From: an uncultured Chloroflexota bacterium
GTDB taxonomy: Bacteria > Chloroflexota > Dehalococcoidia > CAUJGQ01
DNA: 21,187 bases
Assembly: GCA_937879875.1 (NCBI GenBank)
Contig: CALFMN010000149.1
Coordinates: forward strand, 1 to 21,187
Direction: 5' to 3'
Shown: positions 1 to 8,160 of the stretch, in pieces
How the letters are laid out: every line of letters begins with the position of its first letter
How positions within the stretch are numbered: the first letter of the stretch is position 1
Notes under the pieces: generated by a model
The model's input: the letters and a program-made list of their open reading frames with translations, nothing else
Told to the model about the DNA's origin: nothing
The model's database searches: none
Program-made: the position numbers and the translations under genes

Positions 1-436
1 CCCTATCGCATAACGGGATCGTGCGATGTTCGTGCGAGAAACGGTCGCGCAAACCTGGCAAAGCTCCGGCAACAGGTCAAGGTTGTGCGTTCCGGCACAA
101 TGATCAGCCAGGATGCTGAGCCAACTTTGCGGATCATTGCCGATCACCGCGAAATCGCCCTGGCAGAAGCGCGCGTATGCTCGTGTTTTCGCTTGCGTAA
201 CAGCCAGACGGTTACAGGATGCGGGTAACGATAAGCCCGTTTCGGGAAGGGGCAGACCTCGCCTGCGAGGTCAGGGTTAGGCGCCCCGGCAGCCGGACAT
301 CGCCGGGAGCGCGCCGCTTCGCCTTGTCACTCGCCGGGCCATGTGGCATAACGGCAGCAGAACCCCCGATGCGGCCGCAGGCGCCGCATGCACCTCATGG
401 GCACCCTGAGCACCCCGGCAGATGCGGAGGAGAGCG
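1..436. other. Left-edge region without a supportable gene
   Basis: Both strands have a frame open to the window edge: plus frame 1 from base 1 to a TAA near base 228, and a minus frame from a stop near 274 running off the left edge. Neither translation is recognisable. Third-position G/C is visibly lower than in the neighbouring genes, so either could be the end of a real gene outside the window or neither may be coding. A perfect 8-bp inverted repeat (GACCTCGC / GCGAGGTC) lies at 255-272 with a 2-base centre and no T-run. I see no tRNA, riboswitch or convincing promoter for the downstream gene. Confidence 0.4.
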
Positions 437-2407
437 ATGGCGGAAGCTTCGCAGCGCGAGCAGGACATTACCTCAGTCTTGAGCGAAGGGCGCGTTTTCC
501 CGCCGCCCGCCGCGTTCGCCGCGCACGCCCACGTCAAAGGCATGCCCGAGTTCGAGCTGCTCGCCGCACAGGCCGAGCGCGATCCCGAGGGCTTCTGGGC
601 GGAGCAGGCGACGCTGATTCACTGGTTCAAAAAGTGGGATCAGGTGCTCGACTGGTCCAACCCGCCCTTCGCCAAATGGTTTACCGGCGGCAAGACGAAC
701 CTCTCGTATAACTGTCTCGACCGCCATCTGGCGACGAAGGGCGACAAGCGTGCGATCGTCTGGGAAGGCGAGCCCGGCGAGCAGCGTGTCCTCACCTACA
801 AGGATCTGCATACCGAAGTCTGCAAGTTCGCCAACGTGCTCAAGCGCCTCGGCGTGCAGGAGGGCGACCGCGTCGGCATCTACATGCCGATGGTGCCGGA
901 GTTGCCGATCGCGCTGCTCGCCTGCGCCCGCATCGGCGCCGTGCATTCGGTCGTCTTCGGCGGCTTCAGTGCCGAGGCCGTGCGCGAGCGCATGGCCGAC
1001 GCCGAGGCGAAACTGGTGATTACGGCGGACGGCGGCTACCGCCGCGGCAGCGAAGTACCGCTCAAGCCGGCGGTCGACGAGGCCGTGGCGCAGGTGCCGA
1101 GCGTCAAGAACGTGATCGTCTTCAAGCGCACCGGCTCGGCTGTGGAGATGAAAGCCAGCCGCGATCTGTGGTGGCACGAGCTGATGGCGAACGCCTCGCC
1201 CGACTGCCCCGCCGCCGAGCTGGACGCCGAGGCGCCGCTCTACATCCTCTATACCTCGGGCACGACCGGCAAACCGAAGGGCATCGTTCACACCACCGCC
1301 GGCTATCTGCTCGGCGTGACGCTCACCACGCGTTGGGTGTTCGACATCCGCGACGAGGACATCTACTGGTGCACGGCCGATATCGGCTGGGTTACAGGCC
1401 ACAGCTACATCGTCTACGGTCCGATGGCCAACGCCGCCACGGTCGTGATGTACGAGGGCGCGCCGAACTTCCCCGACTGGGGCCGCTTCTGGGACATCAT
1501 CGAGCGGCACAAAGTCTCGATCCTCTACACCGCGCCCACCGCGATCCGCTCGTTCGTGCGCGCGGGCGACGAATGGCCGAACGGACACAACCTCTCCAGC
1601 CTGCGTCTGCTGGGCACGGTCGGCGAGCCGATCAACCCCGAGGCGTGGATGTGGTACCGCCGTGTGATCGGCGGCGACCGCTGCCCGATCGTGGATACCT
1701 ACTGGCAGACGGAGACCGGCGCGATCGTGATTACGCCGCTGCCCGGCGCCACGCCGACGACGCCCGGCTCGGCCACGCGCCCCTTCCCCGGCATCGCCGC
1801 CGAGGTCGTGGACCGCGAGGGCAACCGCGTGCCCGACAACACGGGCGGCTATCTGGTGATCAAGCGCCCCTGGCCCTCGATGCTGCGCACGCTCTACAAG
1901 GAGCCGGAGCGCTTCAAAGAGAACTTCTGGGCGCAGATGGGCGACAAGAACTGGTACTTCACCGGCGACGGCGCCCGGCGCGACGAGCGCGGCTACTTCT
2001 GGGTGATGGGGCGCGTGGACGACGTGGTCAACGTCTCCGGCCACCGGCTCGGCACGATGGAGGTCGAATCTGCGCTGGTCAGCCACGCCAAAGTGGCGGA
2101 GGCAGCCGTGGTCGGCCGGCCGGATGAGATCAAAGGCCAGGCGATCGTCGCCTTCGTCACGCCGAAGGCCGGCACGGCGGCGGACAACGCGCTGAAGGAC
2201 GAGCTGAAGGGCCACGTGGTCAAGGAGATCGGCGCCCTGGCGCGGCCGGAGGAGATCCGCTTCACCGACGCGCTGCCCAAGACGCGTTCCGGCAAGATCA
2301 TGCGCCGCCTGCTGCGCGAGCTGGCCACCAGCGGCACCGTCGTCGGCGACACGACCACGCTCGAAGACTTCTCCGTCATCGCCCGGCTGCGGGAGGACGA
2401 GGAGTAG
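437..2407 (+). CDS. acs: Acetyl-CoA synthetase (AMP-forming)
   Basis: Acetate:CoA ligase. It activates acetate with ATP to acetyl-AMP and transfers the acetyl group to CoA in the cytoplasm. At 656 aa it has the usual Acs length. An N-terminal ACS-type extension precedes the adenylation core. The ATP-binding loop YTSGTTGKPKG starts near residue 272. YWQTETG is the ATP/AMP motif, and YFTGDGARRDERGYFWVMGR leads to the hinge. The C-terminal PKTRSGKIMRR places the catalytic lysine at K620; the equivalent lysine in other Acs enzymes is controlled by reversible acetylation. I chose ATG 437 over the in-frame ATG at 422 because GGAGGAG (426-432) sits at Shine-Dalgarno distance from 437 and would be translated if 422 were used. 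The gene stands alone and ends at a strong hairpin. No lysine acetyltransferase or deacetylase gene is visible nearby. Confidence 0.97.
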   Translation: MAEASQREQDITSVLSEGRVFPPPAAFAAHAHVKGMPEFELLAAQAERDPEGFWAEQATLIHWFKKWDQVLDWSNPPFAKWFTGGKTNLSYNCLDRHLATKGDKRAIVWEGEPGEQRVLTYKDLHTEVCKFANVLKRLGVQEGDRVGIYMPMVPELPIALLACARIGAVHSVVFGGFSAEAVRERMADAEAKLVITADGGYRRGSEVPLKPAVDEAVAQVPSVKNVIVFKRTGSAVEMKASRDLWWHELMANASPDCPAAELDAEAPLYILYTSGTTGKPKGIVHTTAGYLLGVTLTTRWVFDIRDEDIYWCTADIGWVTGHSYIVYGPMANAATVVMYEGAPNFPDWGRFWDIIERHKVSILYTAPTAIRSFVRAGDEWPNGHNLSSLRLLGTVGEPINPEAWMWYRRVIGGDRCPIVDTYWQTETGAIVITPLPGATPTTPGSATRPFPGIAAEVVDREGNRVPDNTGGYLVIKRPWPSMLRTLYKEPERFKENFWAQMGDKNWYFTGDGARRDERGYFWVMGRVDDVVNVSGHRLGTMEVESALVSHAKVAEAAVVGRPDEIKGQAIVAFVTPKAGTAADNALKDELKGHVVKEIGALARPEEIRFTDALPKTRSGKIMRRLLRELATSGTVVGDTTTLEDFSVIARLREDEE

Positions 2408-2433
2408 GAGATCGGGTTCACGGTTTAGATGCT

Positions 2434-2464
2434 GGCCGGGAGCCGCGCAGGCCGGCTCCCGGCC
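2434..2464 (+). terminator. Hairpin terminator after acs
   Basis: A perfect 12-bp stem, GGCCGGGAGCCG (2434-2445) with CGGCTCCCGGCC (2453-2464), closes a 7-base loop 27 bases after the acs stop. No U-run follows, so it is either a GC-type terminator or a 3'-end stabiliser. It lies in the 211-bp gap between acs and the converging gene. A weaker imperfect hairpin (CACCG...CGGTG enclosing CCGAA/TTCGG) sits near 2540-2569. The gap holds nothing else I recognise. Confidence 0.6.
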
Positions 2465-2618
2465 ATTGCCTGCGGACATGCCGCTGCCGGCGGTCGCACG
2501 AGCACCCTGCACCACTCCGTCGTGACGAGTGCCCTTGCTCACCGGCGGACCGAACGTGATTCGGCGGTGAGAGCAGGAAGCGGCCGCAACGCACTGGTAT
2601 AACTCACGCGCAATTGGC

Positions 2619-3875
2619 TTAATTTGAGGCGCTGCTGCTCAATGGCGTGCCGCCGCTCTCTGGCTGGCCTGCCGCGAGGTAGGCGGCGTCGAGCGCGCCG
2701 GCCACGCCCGCCAGATACGCCGGCTGTGGGCTGCCCGCGGGCACGTTCACGGTGACGCTGAGCACGACGGCGCTGTGCCGCCACTGGATCGTGTAGCTTT
2801 CGCGCAGCTCGGCTCGCGGCCAGCGCACGGTCGCCCGATAGGCGATCGTCTCATCGCCGAGCTGCACCGGCGGGTCAAGCGGCAGCACGGCCTGGCGCGT
2901 CGCCGCGGTGAGCGATTCGTCCTCGACGGCCCGTTGCGCGCCGAAGGCATCGACGAACGCGGCGATCGCCGTCGTCAGCAGGGTGCGGGTCGAGTCGGTG
3001 CTCGTGAAATACTGCGCCGACGCCGCGATTCGTCCCCACTCGGCAACGATCAGATGGGCGATCGCCTCGGGCTGCCGCGCGTCCAGCACAAGCTGCTCGT
3101 TCGACCAGAGATAGGCGCCGCCGCGGCTGAACGCCGCCGGCGCCGCGCCGGCGGGCAGCTGGGCCTGCTCAAGGTCGTCCCCAACCATGAGCGCCTGCGC
3201 GTCGTTGCGCGGCGCGATCGGCATCGTCGCGCCGGCGATACCGCCGGCGTCCGCGGCGCGCTGCTGCGCCGCGCGCGCGAAGGCGATCGCCAGATCCGCA
3301 CCGGCGTCCGGACCTTGCAGCGTCACGGCGAACTGCAGCGGTCCCTCGCTCCAGACGGCGACAAACAGTTCCGGCGTCGAGGGCGATGCCGGCTGATGCA
3401 GGAGGCGTGCGCCGCTGCCCAACGCCGCGGGATCGAGCGTGTCGGCCGGACCTTCGCCCGTCGGCTCGGTCTGGCTCACCGCGGCCGCGGCGGCGTCTGC
3501 ATCGGTGTAGAGCGAGAGCAGCAGCCTGGCGATCGAGCTGTCGGCGTGCACCGTCGGCACGAAAGTCTGCTGCAAGCCGGTGATGCGGCCGGCGCTCTGC
3601 AGCGCCGCAAGCGTCGTGTCCCGATCGGCGGGCGCCGCGCCGAAGGCGAGCGCCGCGTTGGAGGTCGCGGTTTCCTCGTAGACCTCAAAGCCGGCCGGCA
3701 GCGCATCCGTGCCCAGCCGGTAGGGCAAGAGCACCAGCAGCTCCTGCTCGGAAACGCCGGCGGCCACACCTTGTGCGAGCGCATGACGCGGGACAGCGCC
3801 GTGCGCAAGCAGGCAGACGACCGCGGACGCGACGAGCCCGCGCGCGAAACTCGAGACGACGGATGTTCCCGGCAA
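2619..3875 (-). CDS. Secreted protein of unknown function with two repeat-like halves
   Basis: I do not recognise the family. The 418-aa product starts with a signal peptide: basic residues, a hydrophobic core at about 13-28, and an AxA-type site after residue 34 (ALA|QG). There is no lipobox and no later membrane helix, so it should be exported. The mature part looks like two related halves, about 45-210 and 226-403. Each contains an R-I-x(4)-Q-x-F segment (RITGLQQTF, RIAASAQYF) and ends in a beta strand followed by an Ala-rich helix (QFAVTLQGPDAGADLAIAFA and VLSVTVNVPAGSPQPAYLAG). The start is TTG at 3875. No ATG or GTG lies upstream in frame before a stop, and GGGGAAAG lies just before the TTG. 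The gene follows the CoA-transferase gene by 91 bases on the same strand and may be co-transcribed. A sensor or binding role for the exported domains is only a guess. Confidence 0.8.
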   Translation of the reverse strand: MPGTSVVSSFARGLVASAVVCLLAHGAVPRHALAQGVAAGVSEQELLVLLPYRLGTDALPAGFEVYEETATSNAALAFGAAPADRDTTLAALQSAGRITGLQQTFVPTVHADSSIARLLLSLYTDADAAAAAVSQTEPTGEGPADTLDPAALGSGARLLHQPASPSTPELFVAVWSEGPLQFAVTLQGPDAGADLAIAFARAAQQRAADAGGIAGATMPIAPRNDAQALMVGDDLEQAQLPAGAAPAAFSRGGAYLWSNEQLVLDARQPEAIAHLIVAEWGRIAASAQYFTSTDSTRTLLTTAIAAFVDAFGAQRAVEDESLTAATRQAVLPLDPPVQLGDETIAYRATVRWPRAELRESYTIQWRHSAVVLSVTVNVPAGSPQPAYLAGVAGALDAAYLAAGQPESGGTPLSSSASN

Positions 3876-3966
3876 GCCGCGCTTTCCCCGACGCCCGGGC
3901 TCGCGCGATGCGGCCCTGAACAGCGTCTCTCAGCCGCCCTCCGCGCGAGCCGGCGATCGCGGCGGC

Positions 3967-6387
3967 TCAAAGCTTGCCGAGGGACGGCGTATCGGGCGTC
4001 TCGTCGACCACGCCCTGCGCCCGCAGTTCCTGCATCGAGGCCTCGGGCAGCCCCAACAGATCCCGATAAACGTAGTCGTTGTGCTCGGCGAAGCGCGGCG
4101 CGGGCAGCCGCACGCTCACCGGCGTTTCACTTAGCTTGCACGGCGCGCCGGGGAAGGGGAAGACCCCCGCCTCCGGATGGACGACAGGCACGTAGAAGCC
4201 GCGCTCGTGCAGGTGCGGGTTGGAAAGCAATTCCCAGTTGGCGAGCACGGGCGCCGCCGGCACGTCCGCCGCCTGCAACAGCCGCGCCGCCTCGTTGTGA
4301 TCGACCGTCGCGGCCCAGGCGGACAGCGTTTGATCCAGCGCGTCGTGATGTTCCCCCCGGGCGGCGTGCGTGGCGAAGCGCGCGTCCCCGACCAGCTCCT
4401 CGCGGCCGATCACACGGCAGAGCCGTGCGAACTCAGCGTCGTCGCGCACGGCGAGCGCGATCCAGGCATCGGCGCCGATGCAGGCGTAAGCGCCCTGCGG
4501 GGCGCAGCGGCCGGAGCGGTTGCCCAGCGGGCCGCGCACCGTACCGTTCAGCGCGTAGTCCATCAGGGCTTCGCCGAAAAAGGCGGCGGCGACTTCGCTG
4601 AGTGCCATGTCCACGAACTGGCCCTCACCGCTATGCCGCCGCGCATGCAACGCCGCCAGCGCGGCGATCGCCCCGTGGGCGCCGGTAATCGGATCGGCGT
4701 AGTAGCTGCCGGTGCGGAACGGCTCGTCCGGCCCGTAGCCCGTCAGCGAGGCGAGGCCCGATGCCGCCTCGATGTTCGAGCCGTAGGCGACATAGTCGCG
4801 CTCGGGGCCGCTGCCGCCGTAGCCGGACATCGACACCAGCGTGACGCGCGGATTCACGGCGCGCAGTTGCTCGTAGCCGAGGCCCAGGTTGTGCATCACA
4901 CGGGCGCTGTTGTTCTCGATCACCAGGTCGGCGCGGCGCAACAGTTGCCAGAAGACGTCCTTGCCCGCGGGATGGGCAAGATTGAGCGACACGCCGTATT
5001 TGTTGCGGTTGAGCAGGTTGAAGTAAGCGGCGCGGTTGTAGTGGTACTTCATCGGGTCGTTGCCGGCGTAGAACAGCGCCCGCGTGGCCGGCTTCGACGC
5101 CAGCTCGATCTTGATCACCTCCGCGCCCAGATCGGCGAGCAGCCGGCCAGCCAGCGGCCCGGCCCAGTTCGCGGTCAGCTCCAGAACCCGCACACCCTCC
5201 AGTGCCAGCCGCTTGTTCACACCTGCGCCTGGGGCGCCGGGCGCGCCGAAAGGCTGCCTCTCTTCCACGGCCCACGGCCGATCGCCCACGGCCTCGTCGT
5301 GCTCGCCGAGCAGCGGCGCGAGCCGCGCGATCGCCGGCGGGGTGCCGCTCAGCTTGTAGGGAAAGCCCGGCTGGCGCACGCGGCCGGCGCGGGGATGGTC
5401 AATATCGATGAACCAGTCACGTGCCCGCAGTTGCCGCGACGCGAACAGGTCCGCCACGGTATTGACCGGCGCCACGGGCACGCGTAGCTCCTGCGCGGCG
5501 TGATAGATCTCCGCCTTCGTGCGATCGGCGCACCACGCCTCCCATAGCTCCTTGATCGCCGCGCCGTTCGCCACCCACGAGGGATGGTCGGCGAAGCGCG
5601 GATCGTCAAGCAGGCCGGGTCGCTCCAGCAGCAGCAAGACGTTGGTGCTGAACGGTCCCTGGAAGTAGTACACCCAGCCGTCTTTGCAGCGGGTCAGATC
5701 GGAGACGGTACGGCGCAGCACTGTACCCGTATGCGACCAGGCTGTCGTGAGCCAGGAGTGCGCCGAGAGAAAGGCCTCCATGCCCGAGGCGTCGATTTGC
5801 TGCCCGGCGCCCGTTTCGCGTTGGTGGAACAGCGCCGCCATAATGCCGACCGCTGCCTGCGTGCCGAGCTGGAAGCCGCCCTGGAAGCCGGGCACCATCA
5901 GCGGCGGCTTCTCGGCGTCGCCCGCGAAGTACATGTAGCCGCCGACGGCGAACTCCACGATCTCGTCGCTCTGCCAGTCTTTCCACGGCCCGCTCTGGCC
6001 GAAGGGCGTCAGCGAAGCGTAGATCAGCCGCGGATTCTCCTTCGCCAGCGCCGCATAGCCGAGGCCGCGCGCCGGCAGATGACCGGGCGCGAACGTCTCG
6101 ACAAGGATGTCCGCGGCGCGGCTCAGCTCGCGGATGCGGCCGCGGCCGGCGGGCGTCTCCGGATCGGCGACGATCGAGCGCTTGTTGGCGTTGAGGTAGA
6201 GGTGCAGGCCGCCGGTCTCGATGTCCTGCTGGCCGTCGCGGCAGGGGCCGAGCTGCCGCACCGGATCGCCGCCCGGCGGCTCGACCTTGAGCACATCCGC
6301 GCCGAGGTCAGCCAGCAGCTTCGTGCAGTAGTCGCCCGCGACCGAGGTCGAGAGGTCGAGCACGCGAACGTCGCTGAGTGCGCCCAT
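3967..6387 (-). CDS. Double-length family III (CaiB/BaiF) CoA-transferase
   Basis: An 806-aa protein made of two family III CoA-transferase units in tandem, about 1-375 and 393-806, joined by a Gly/Ala/Pro-rich linker (GAPGAPGAG). Ordinary members are about 400 aa and act as interlocked dimers. Both halves show the N-terminal V-x-D/E-L-T/S...LLADLGA-x-V-x-K-x-E signature and the GxGQ segment. In the second half the catalytic Asp is D565 (SYYADPITG). The aligned position in the first half is G171 (GFQGGFQLG), so that half should not form the acyl-enzyme intermediate. The reaction is CoA transfer between carboxylic acids; the substrates cannot be told from sequence. The ATG at 6387 has AAGGA 7 bases upstream. 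Three CTTATGT repeats lie just upstream. The neighbouring amidohydrolase on the same strand does not reveal a pathway. Confidence 0.9.
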   Translation of the reverse strand: MGALSDVRVLDLSTSVAGDYCTKLLADLGADVLKVEPPGGDPVRQLGPCRDGQQDIETGGLHLYLNANKRSIVADPETPAGRGRIRELSRAADILVETFAPGHLPARGLGYAALAKENPRLIYASLTPFGQSGPWKDWQSDEIVEFAVGGYMYFAGDAEKPPLMVPGFQGGFQLGTQAAVGIMAALFHQRETGAGQQIDASGMEAFLSAHSWLTTAWSHTGTVLRRTVSDLTRCKDGWVYYFQGPFSTNVLLLLERPGLLDDPRFADHPSWVANGAAIKELWEAWCADRTKAEIYHAAQELRVPVAPVNTVADLFASRQLRARDWFIDIDHPRAGRVRQPGFPYKLSGTPPAIARLAPLLGEHDEAVGDRPWAVEERQPFGAPGAPGAGVNKRLALEGVRVLELTANWAGPLAGRLLADLGAEVIKIELASKPATRALFYAGNDPMKYHYNRAAYFNLLNRNKYGVSLNLAHPAGKDVFWQLLRRADLVIENNSARVMHNLGLGYEQLRAVNPRVTLVSMSGYGGSGPERDYVAYGSNIEAASGLASLTGYGPDEPFRTGSYYADPITGAHGAIAALAALHARRHSGEGQFVDMALSEVAAAFFGEALMDYALNGTVRGPLGNRSGRCAPQGAYACIGADAWIALAVRDDAEFARLCRVIGREELVGDARFATHAARGEHHDALDQTLSAWAATVDHNEAARLLQAADVPAAPVLANWELLSNPHLHERGFYVPVVHPEAGVFPFPGAPCKLSETPVSVRLPAPRFAEHNDYVYRDLLGLPEASMQELRAQGVVDETPDTPSLGKL

Positions 6388-6395
6388 GATCTGTC

Positions 6396-6418
6396 CTTAT
6401 GTCTCTTATGTCTTATGT
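6396..6418 (-). promoter_or_regulatory. Triple CTTATGT direct repeat upstream of the CoA-transferase gene
   Basis: Three exact copies of CTTATGT occur at 6396-6402, 6405-6411 and 6412-6418 (ACATAAG when read on the coding strand). They lie 9-31 bases upstream of the ATG at 6387, in an AT-rich patch that stands out from the GC-rich surroundings. The copy nearest the gene overlaps the AAGGA ribosome-binding site. They could be an operator or part of the promoter. I see no clear -35/-10 pair. Confidence 0.4.
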
Positions 6419-6490
6419 GATGTGTGGTGCGGGCAGGCCGGAGCACGGCAGTGCCTGCGGCGCGCCGTTGGTCGCGGCGGCAGCCGCGAC

Positions 6491-6509
6491 GGGCGCACGC
6501 CATGCGCCC
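6491..6509. repeat. Dispersed palindrome GGGCGCAC...TGCGCCC, copy 1
   Basis: GGGCGCACGCCATGCGCCC has a 7-bp stem (GGGCGCA/TGCGCCC) and a 5-base loop, and is followed by CCTAC. The same sequence with one loop base changed occurs at 21080-21098. Both copies are intergenic. This one lies between the amidohydrolase and CoA-transferase genes, where it could also weaken read-through. Confidence 0.55.
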
Positions 6510-6531
6510 CTACACATCGGTGCCCTACGCT

Positions 6532-6573
6532 CTGTGCCCTTTCCCACTGCCCACCGCCTACTGCCCATTGCCC
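6532..6573. repeat. Degenerate heptamer tandem repeat (ACTGCCC)n
   Basis: Six consecutive 7-base units resemble ACTGCCC. Two are exact (6546-6552 and 6560-6566), and ACCGCCT (6553-6559) and ATTGCCC (6567-6573) are close variants. The array spans the amidohydrolase stop codon (6558-6560), so the last residues of that enzyme are encoded inside the repeat. Confidence 0.5.
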
Positions 6574-8021
6574 CCGCCGTAGGCGGGATACGTTTGCGGG
6601 GAAAGCTCGCCGGCGCCGCGGCCGGCCCAGTCGAATTCGGCCATGCGCGGCCACATGCGCTCGCCGCCGGCCTGCAATTCGGCAAGGATGCGCTGCTCGT
6701 CCGCGCCCTCGACGCTGCCGTCGCGCACCACCTGGCGGCCGTTCACAAAGACGTCGGCCACGTCTTCGCTGCTCGCGTTGAAGACGATGTTCTTCACCGG
6801 GTCACGCAGCGGCGTCATGTTCCAGCTTCGCGCCCGCCAGAGCACGAGATCCGCCTTCGCGCCCGGCGCGATGCGGCCCAGATCGGCGCGCCCCAGCGCC
6901 CGCGCGCCGCCGAGCGTGGCCGCGTCGAACACGTCGGCGGCCGTGGCCACGAGCGTGCGCCGGTCCACGACTTTCGAGAGCACCGAGGCCCAACGCATCG
7001 CCTCGATCATGTTCTGCGGGTTGGTGTCCGTGCCGAGCGCCATGTTGATGCCGGCCGCTTTGTAGCGCGCGAAGGACTCCATGGCGATGCCGCGCCGCGC
7101 AAAAACCCAGGGCGCGTGCGCCACGGAGCAGCCGCTGCCGGCCATCATCTGGATATCGCCCGGCGGGTAGTTCGCCCACGATGTGCCGCCGACGATGATC
7201 GCGTGACCGAGGACCGTGCGCGGGCCGAGCGCGCCGACCTCGTTCAACCAGGCGATCGGCGTCTTGCCGTGGCGGCGCAGCATCTCCTGGAACTCGTTGA
7301 CCGATTGCGAGGTATGCACCTGTATGGGGATGCGACGCTCCTCGGCGAAGCGGTACGACTCGCGCAGCAGCTCCGCCGTGCAGGTATCGACCTGCATCGG
7401 TGAGAGAAAGCCGCGCACAAGTCCGCCGTGGGCGCCGTCGCAGCGATCGATGAAGTCGAGCGCCCGTTGCAGGCCGCGCCGCCCACCTTCTTCGTCCCAT
7501 TCCCAGCTCACCTGCTTGCCGTCGCGCGTCAGCCAACGGCCCGAACGGTAGCCTTGCGCAACGTAGACGCGCACGCCGTAGCGGCCGGCCATCTCCGCGA
7601 CCACGTCGCCGGCGCCGCCCATCTCCGCGACGGTCGTGCAGCCGCTGCGCAGCATCTCGACCATCGAGAACTCGACGCAGGCGCGCGTGCCCGCTTCGTC
7701 CTGCGCAGCGCCACGCACGGGCAGCATCTCGAACAGGCCGGAATTGTAGAACTGCGGATTGCCCACGTCTTCGATGAACGAGCGGTCGAGCGGCGAGCCG
7801 GCGATATGCGCATGCGTGCTGATCAGGCCGGGCGTCAGTACGCGGTCGTGCGCGTCGATCGTGCGCTCGGCGCGGCCCTCGAAGCTCGTGCCGACATGAA
7901 GGATGGCGTCGCCTTCGATCACGACGACGCCATCGCGCAGCAGCCGGTGGCCGCGGCCGTCGTGGGCGATGATCCAGCCCGCGTGAATACGGGTGCGCGG
8001 GGCGGTGGCGGGAGCGGTCAC
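6558..8021 (-). CDS. Metal-dependent amidohydrolase (COG0402, ATZ/TRZ/cytosine-deaminase-like)
   Basis: A 487-aa cytoplasmic hydrolase of the amidohydrolase superfamily. Such enzymes hydrolyse or deaminate C-N bonds in purine-, pyrimidine- or triazine-like compounds or related amides. A short beta-sandwich N-terminus leads into STHAHIAG, whose H70 and H72 are the metal-binding HxH. Further ligands and catalytic residues are H236 (VHTSQS), H273 (GHAIIVGG) and D332 (GTDTN). The C-terminal GARALGRADLGRIAPGAKADLVLW closes the sandwich, as is typical of this group. The frame is open to 8933, but GTG 8021 is the likely start: GGGAGG lies 7 bases upstream and homology-like sequence begins just after it. 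The substrate is unknown. It faces the sunset-motif gene across a 240-bp divergent gap and lies 170 bases upstream of the CoA-transferase gene. Confidence 0.9.
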   Translation of the reverse strand: MTAPATAPRTRIHAGWIIAHDGRGHRLLRDGVVVIEGDAILHVGTSFEGRAERTIDAHDRVLTPGLISTHAHIAGSPLDRSFIEDVGNPQFYNSGLFEMLPVRGAAQDEAGTRACVEFSMVEMLRSGCTTVAEMGGAGDVVAEMAGRYGVRVYVAQGYRSGRWLTRDGKQVSWEWDEEGGRRGLQRALDFIDRCDGAHGGLVRGFLSPMQVDTCTAELLRESYRFAEERRIPIQVHTSQSVNEFQEMLRRHGKTPIAWLNEVGALGPRTVLGHAIIVGGTSWANYPPGDIQMMAGSGCSVAHAPWVFARRGIAMESFARYKAAGINMALGTDTNPQNMIEAMRWASVLSKVVDRRTLVATAADVFDAATLGGARALGRADLGRIAPGAKADLVLWRARSWNMTPLRDPVKNIVFNASSEDVADVFVNGRQVVRDGSVEGADEQRILAELQAGGERMWPRMAEFDWAGRGAGELSPQTYPAYGGGNGQ

Positions 8022-8028
8022 GGGTGCG

Positions 8029-8034
8029 CCTCCC
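8029..8034 (-). promoter_or_regulatory. Ribosome-binding site setting the amidohydrolase start
   Basis: GGGAGG on the minus strand, 7 bases before GTG 8021. It fixes the start well inside a longer open frame that continues to 8933 over the divergently transcribed gene. Confidence 0.7.
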
Positions 8035-8160
8035 ACACGTACTGACAGCGCCCACGGTACAGGACGCGCCGGCTTAGCCGGTAGAGGCGGCGACGAACGG
8101 GTGGGCGAAGTGCTGAACATCGGCATACGCATGTACGCCTGTTGCGGGCGCCGGTTGCTT

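Noticed and set aside
1..436. tRNA or riboswitch upstream of acs
   Set aside because: No T-loop GTTCRA-type sequence in a cloverleaf context and no known riboswitch core; only a short palindrome at 255-272.
473..2542. A 689-codon open frame antisense to acs
   Set aside because: It mirrors the acs codon pattern. High G/C at third positions removes stops on the opposite strand. The protein is Arg/His/Ala-rich without any recognisable domain.
3782..3862. Lipoprotein signal in the secreted protein
   Set aside because: The only Cys in the signal region (VVCLLAHG) lacks the L-x-x-C lipobox context and lies within the hydrophobic core; ALA|QG is a better signal peptidase I site.
2775..4601. A 608-codon plus-strand frame across two minus-strand genes
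   Set aside because: Arg-rich low-complexity translation, no family, and it spans the stop and start of real genes on the other strand.
4177..5487. Long plus-strand frame opposite the CoA-transferase
   Set aside because: It is the antisense shadow of a protein with clear family motifs.
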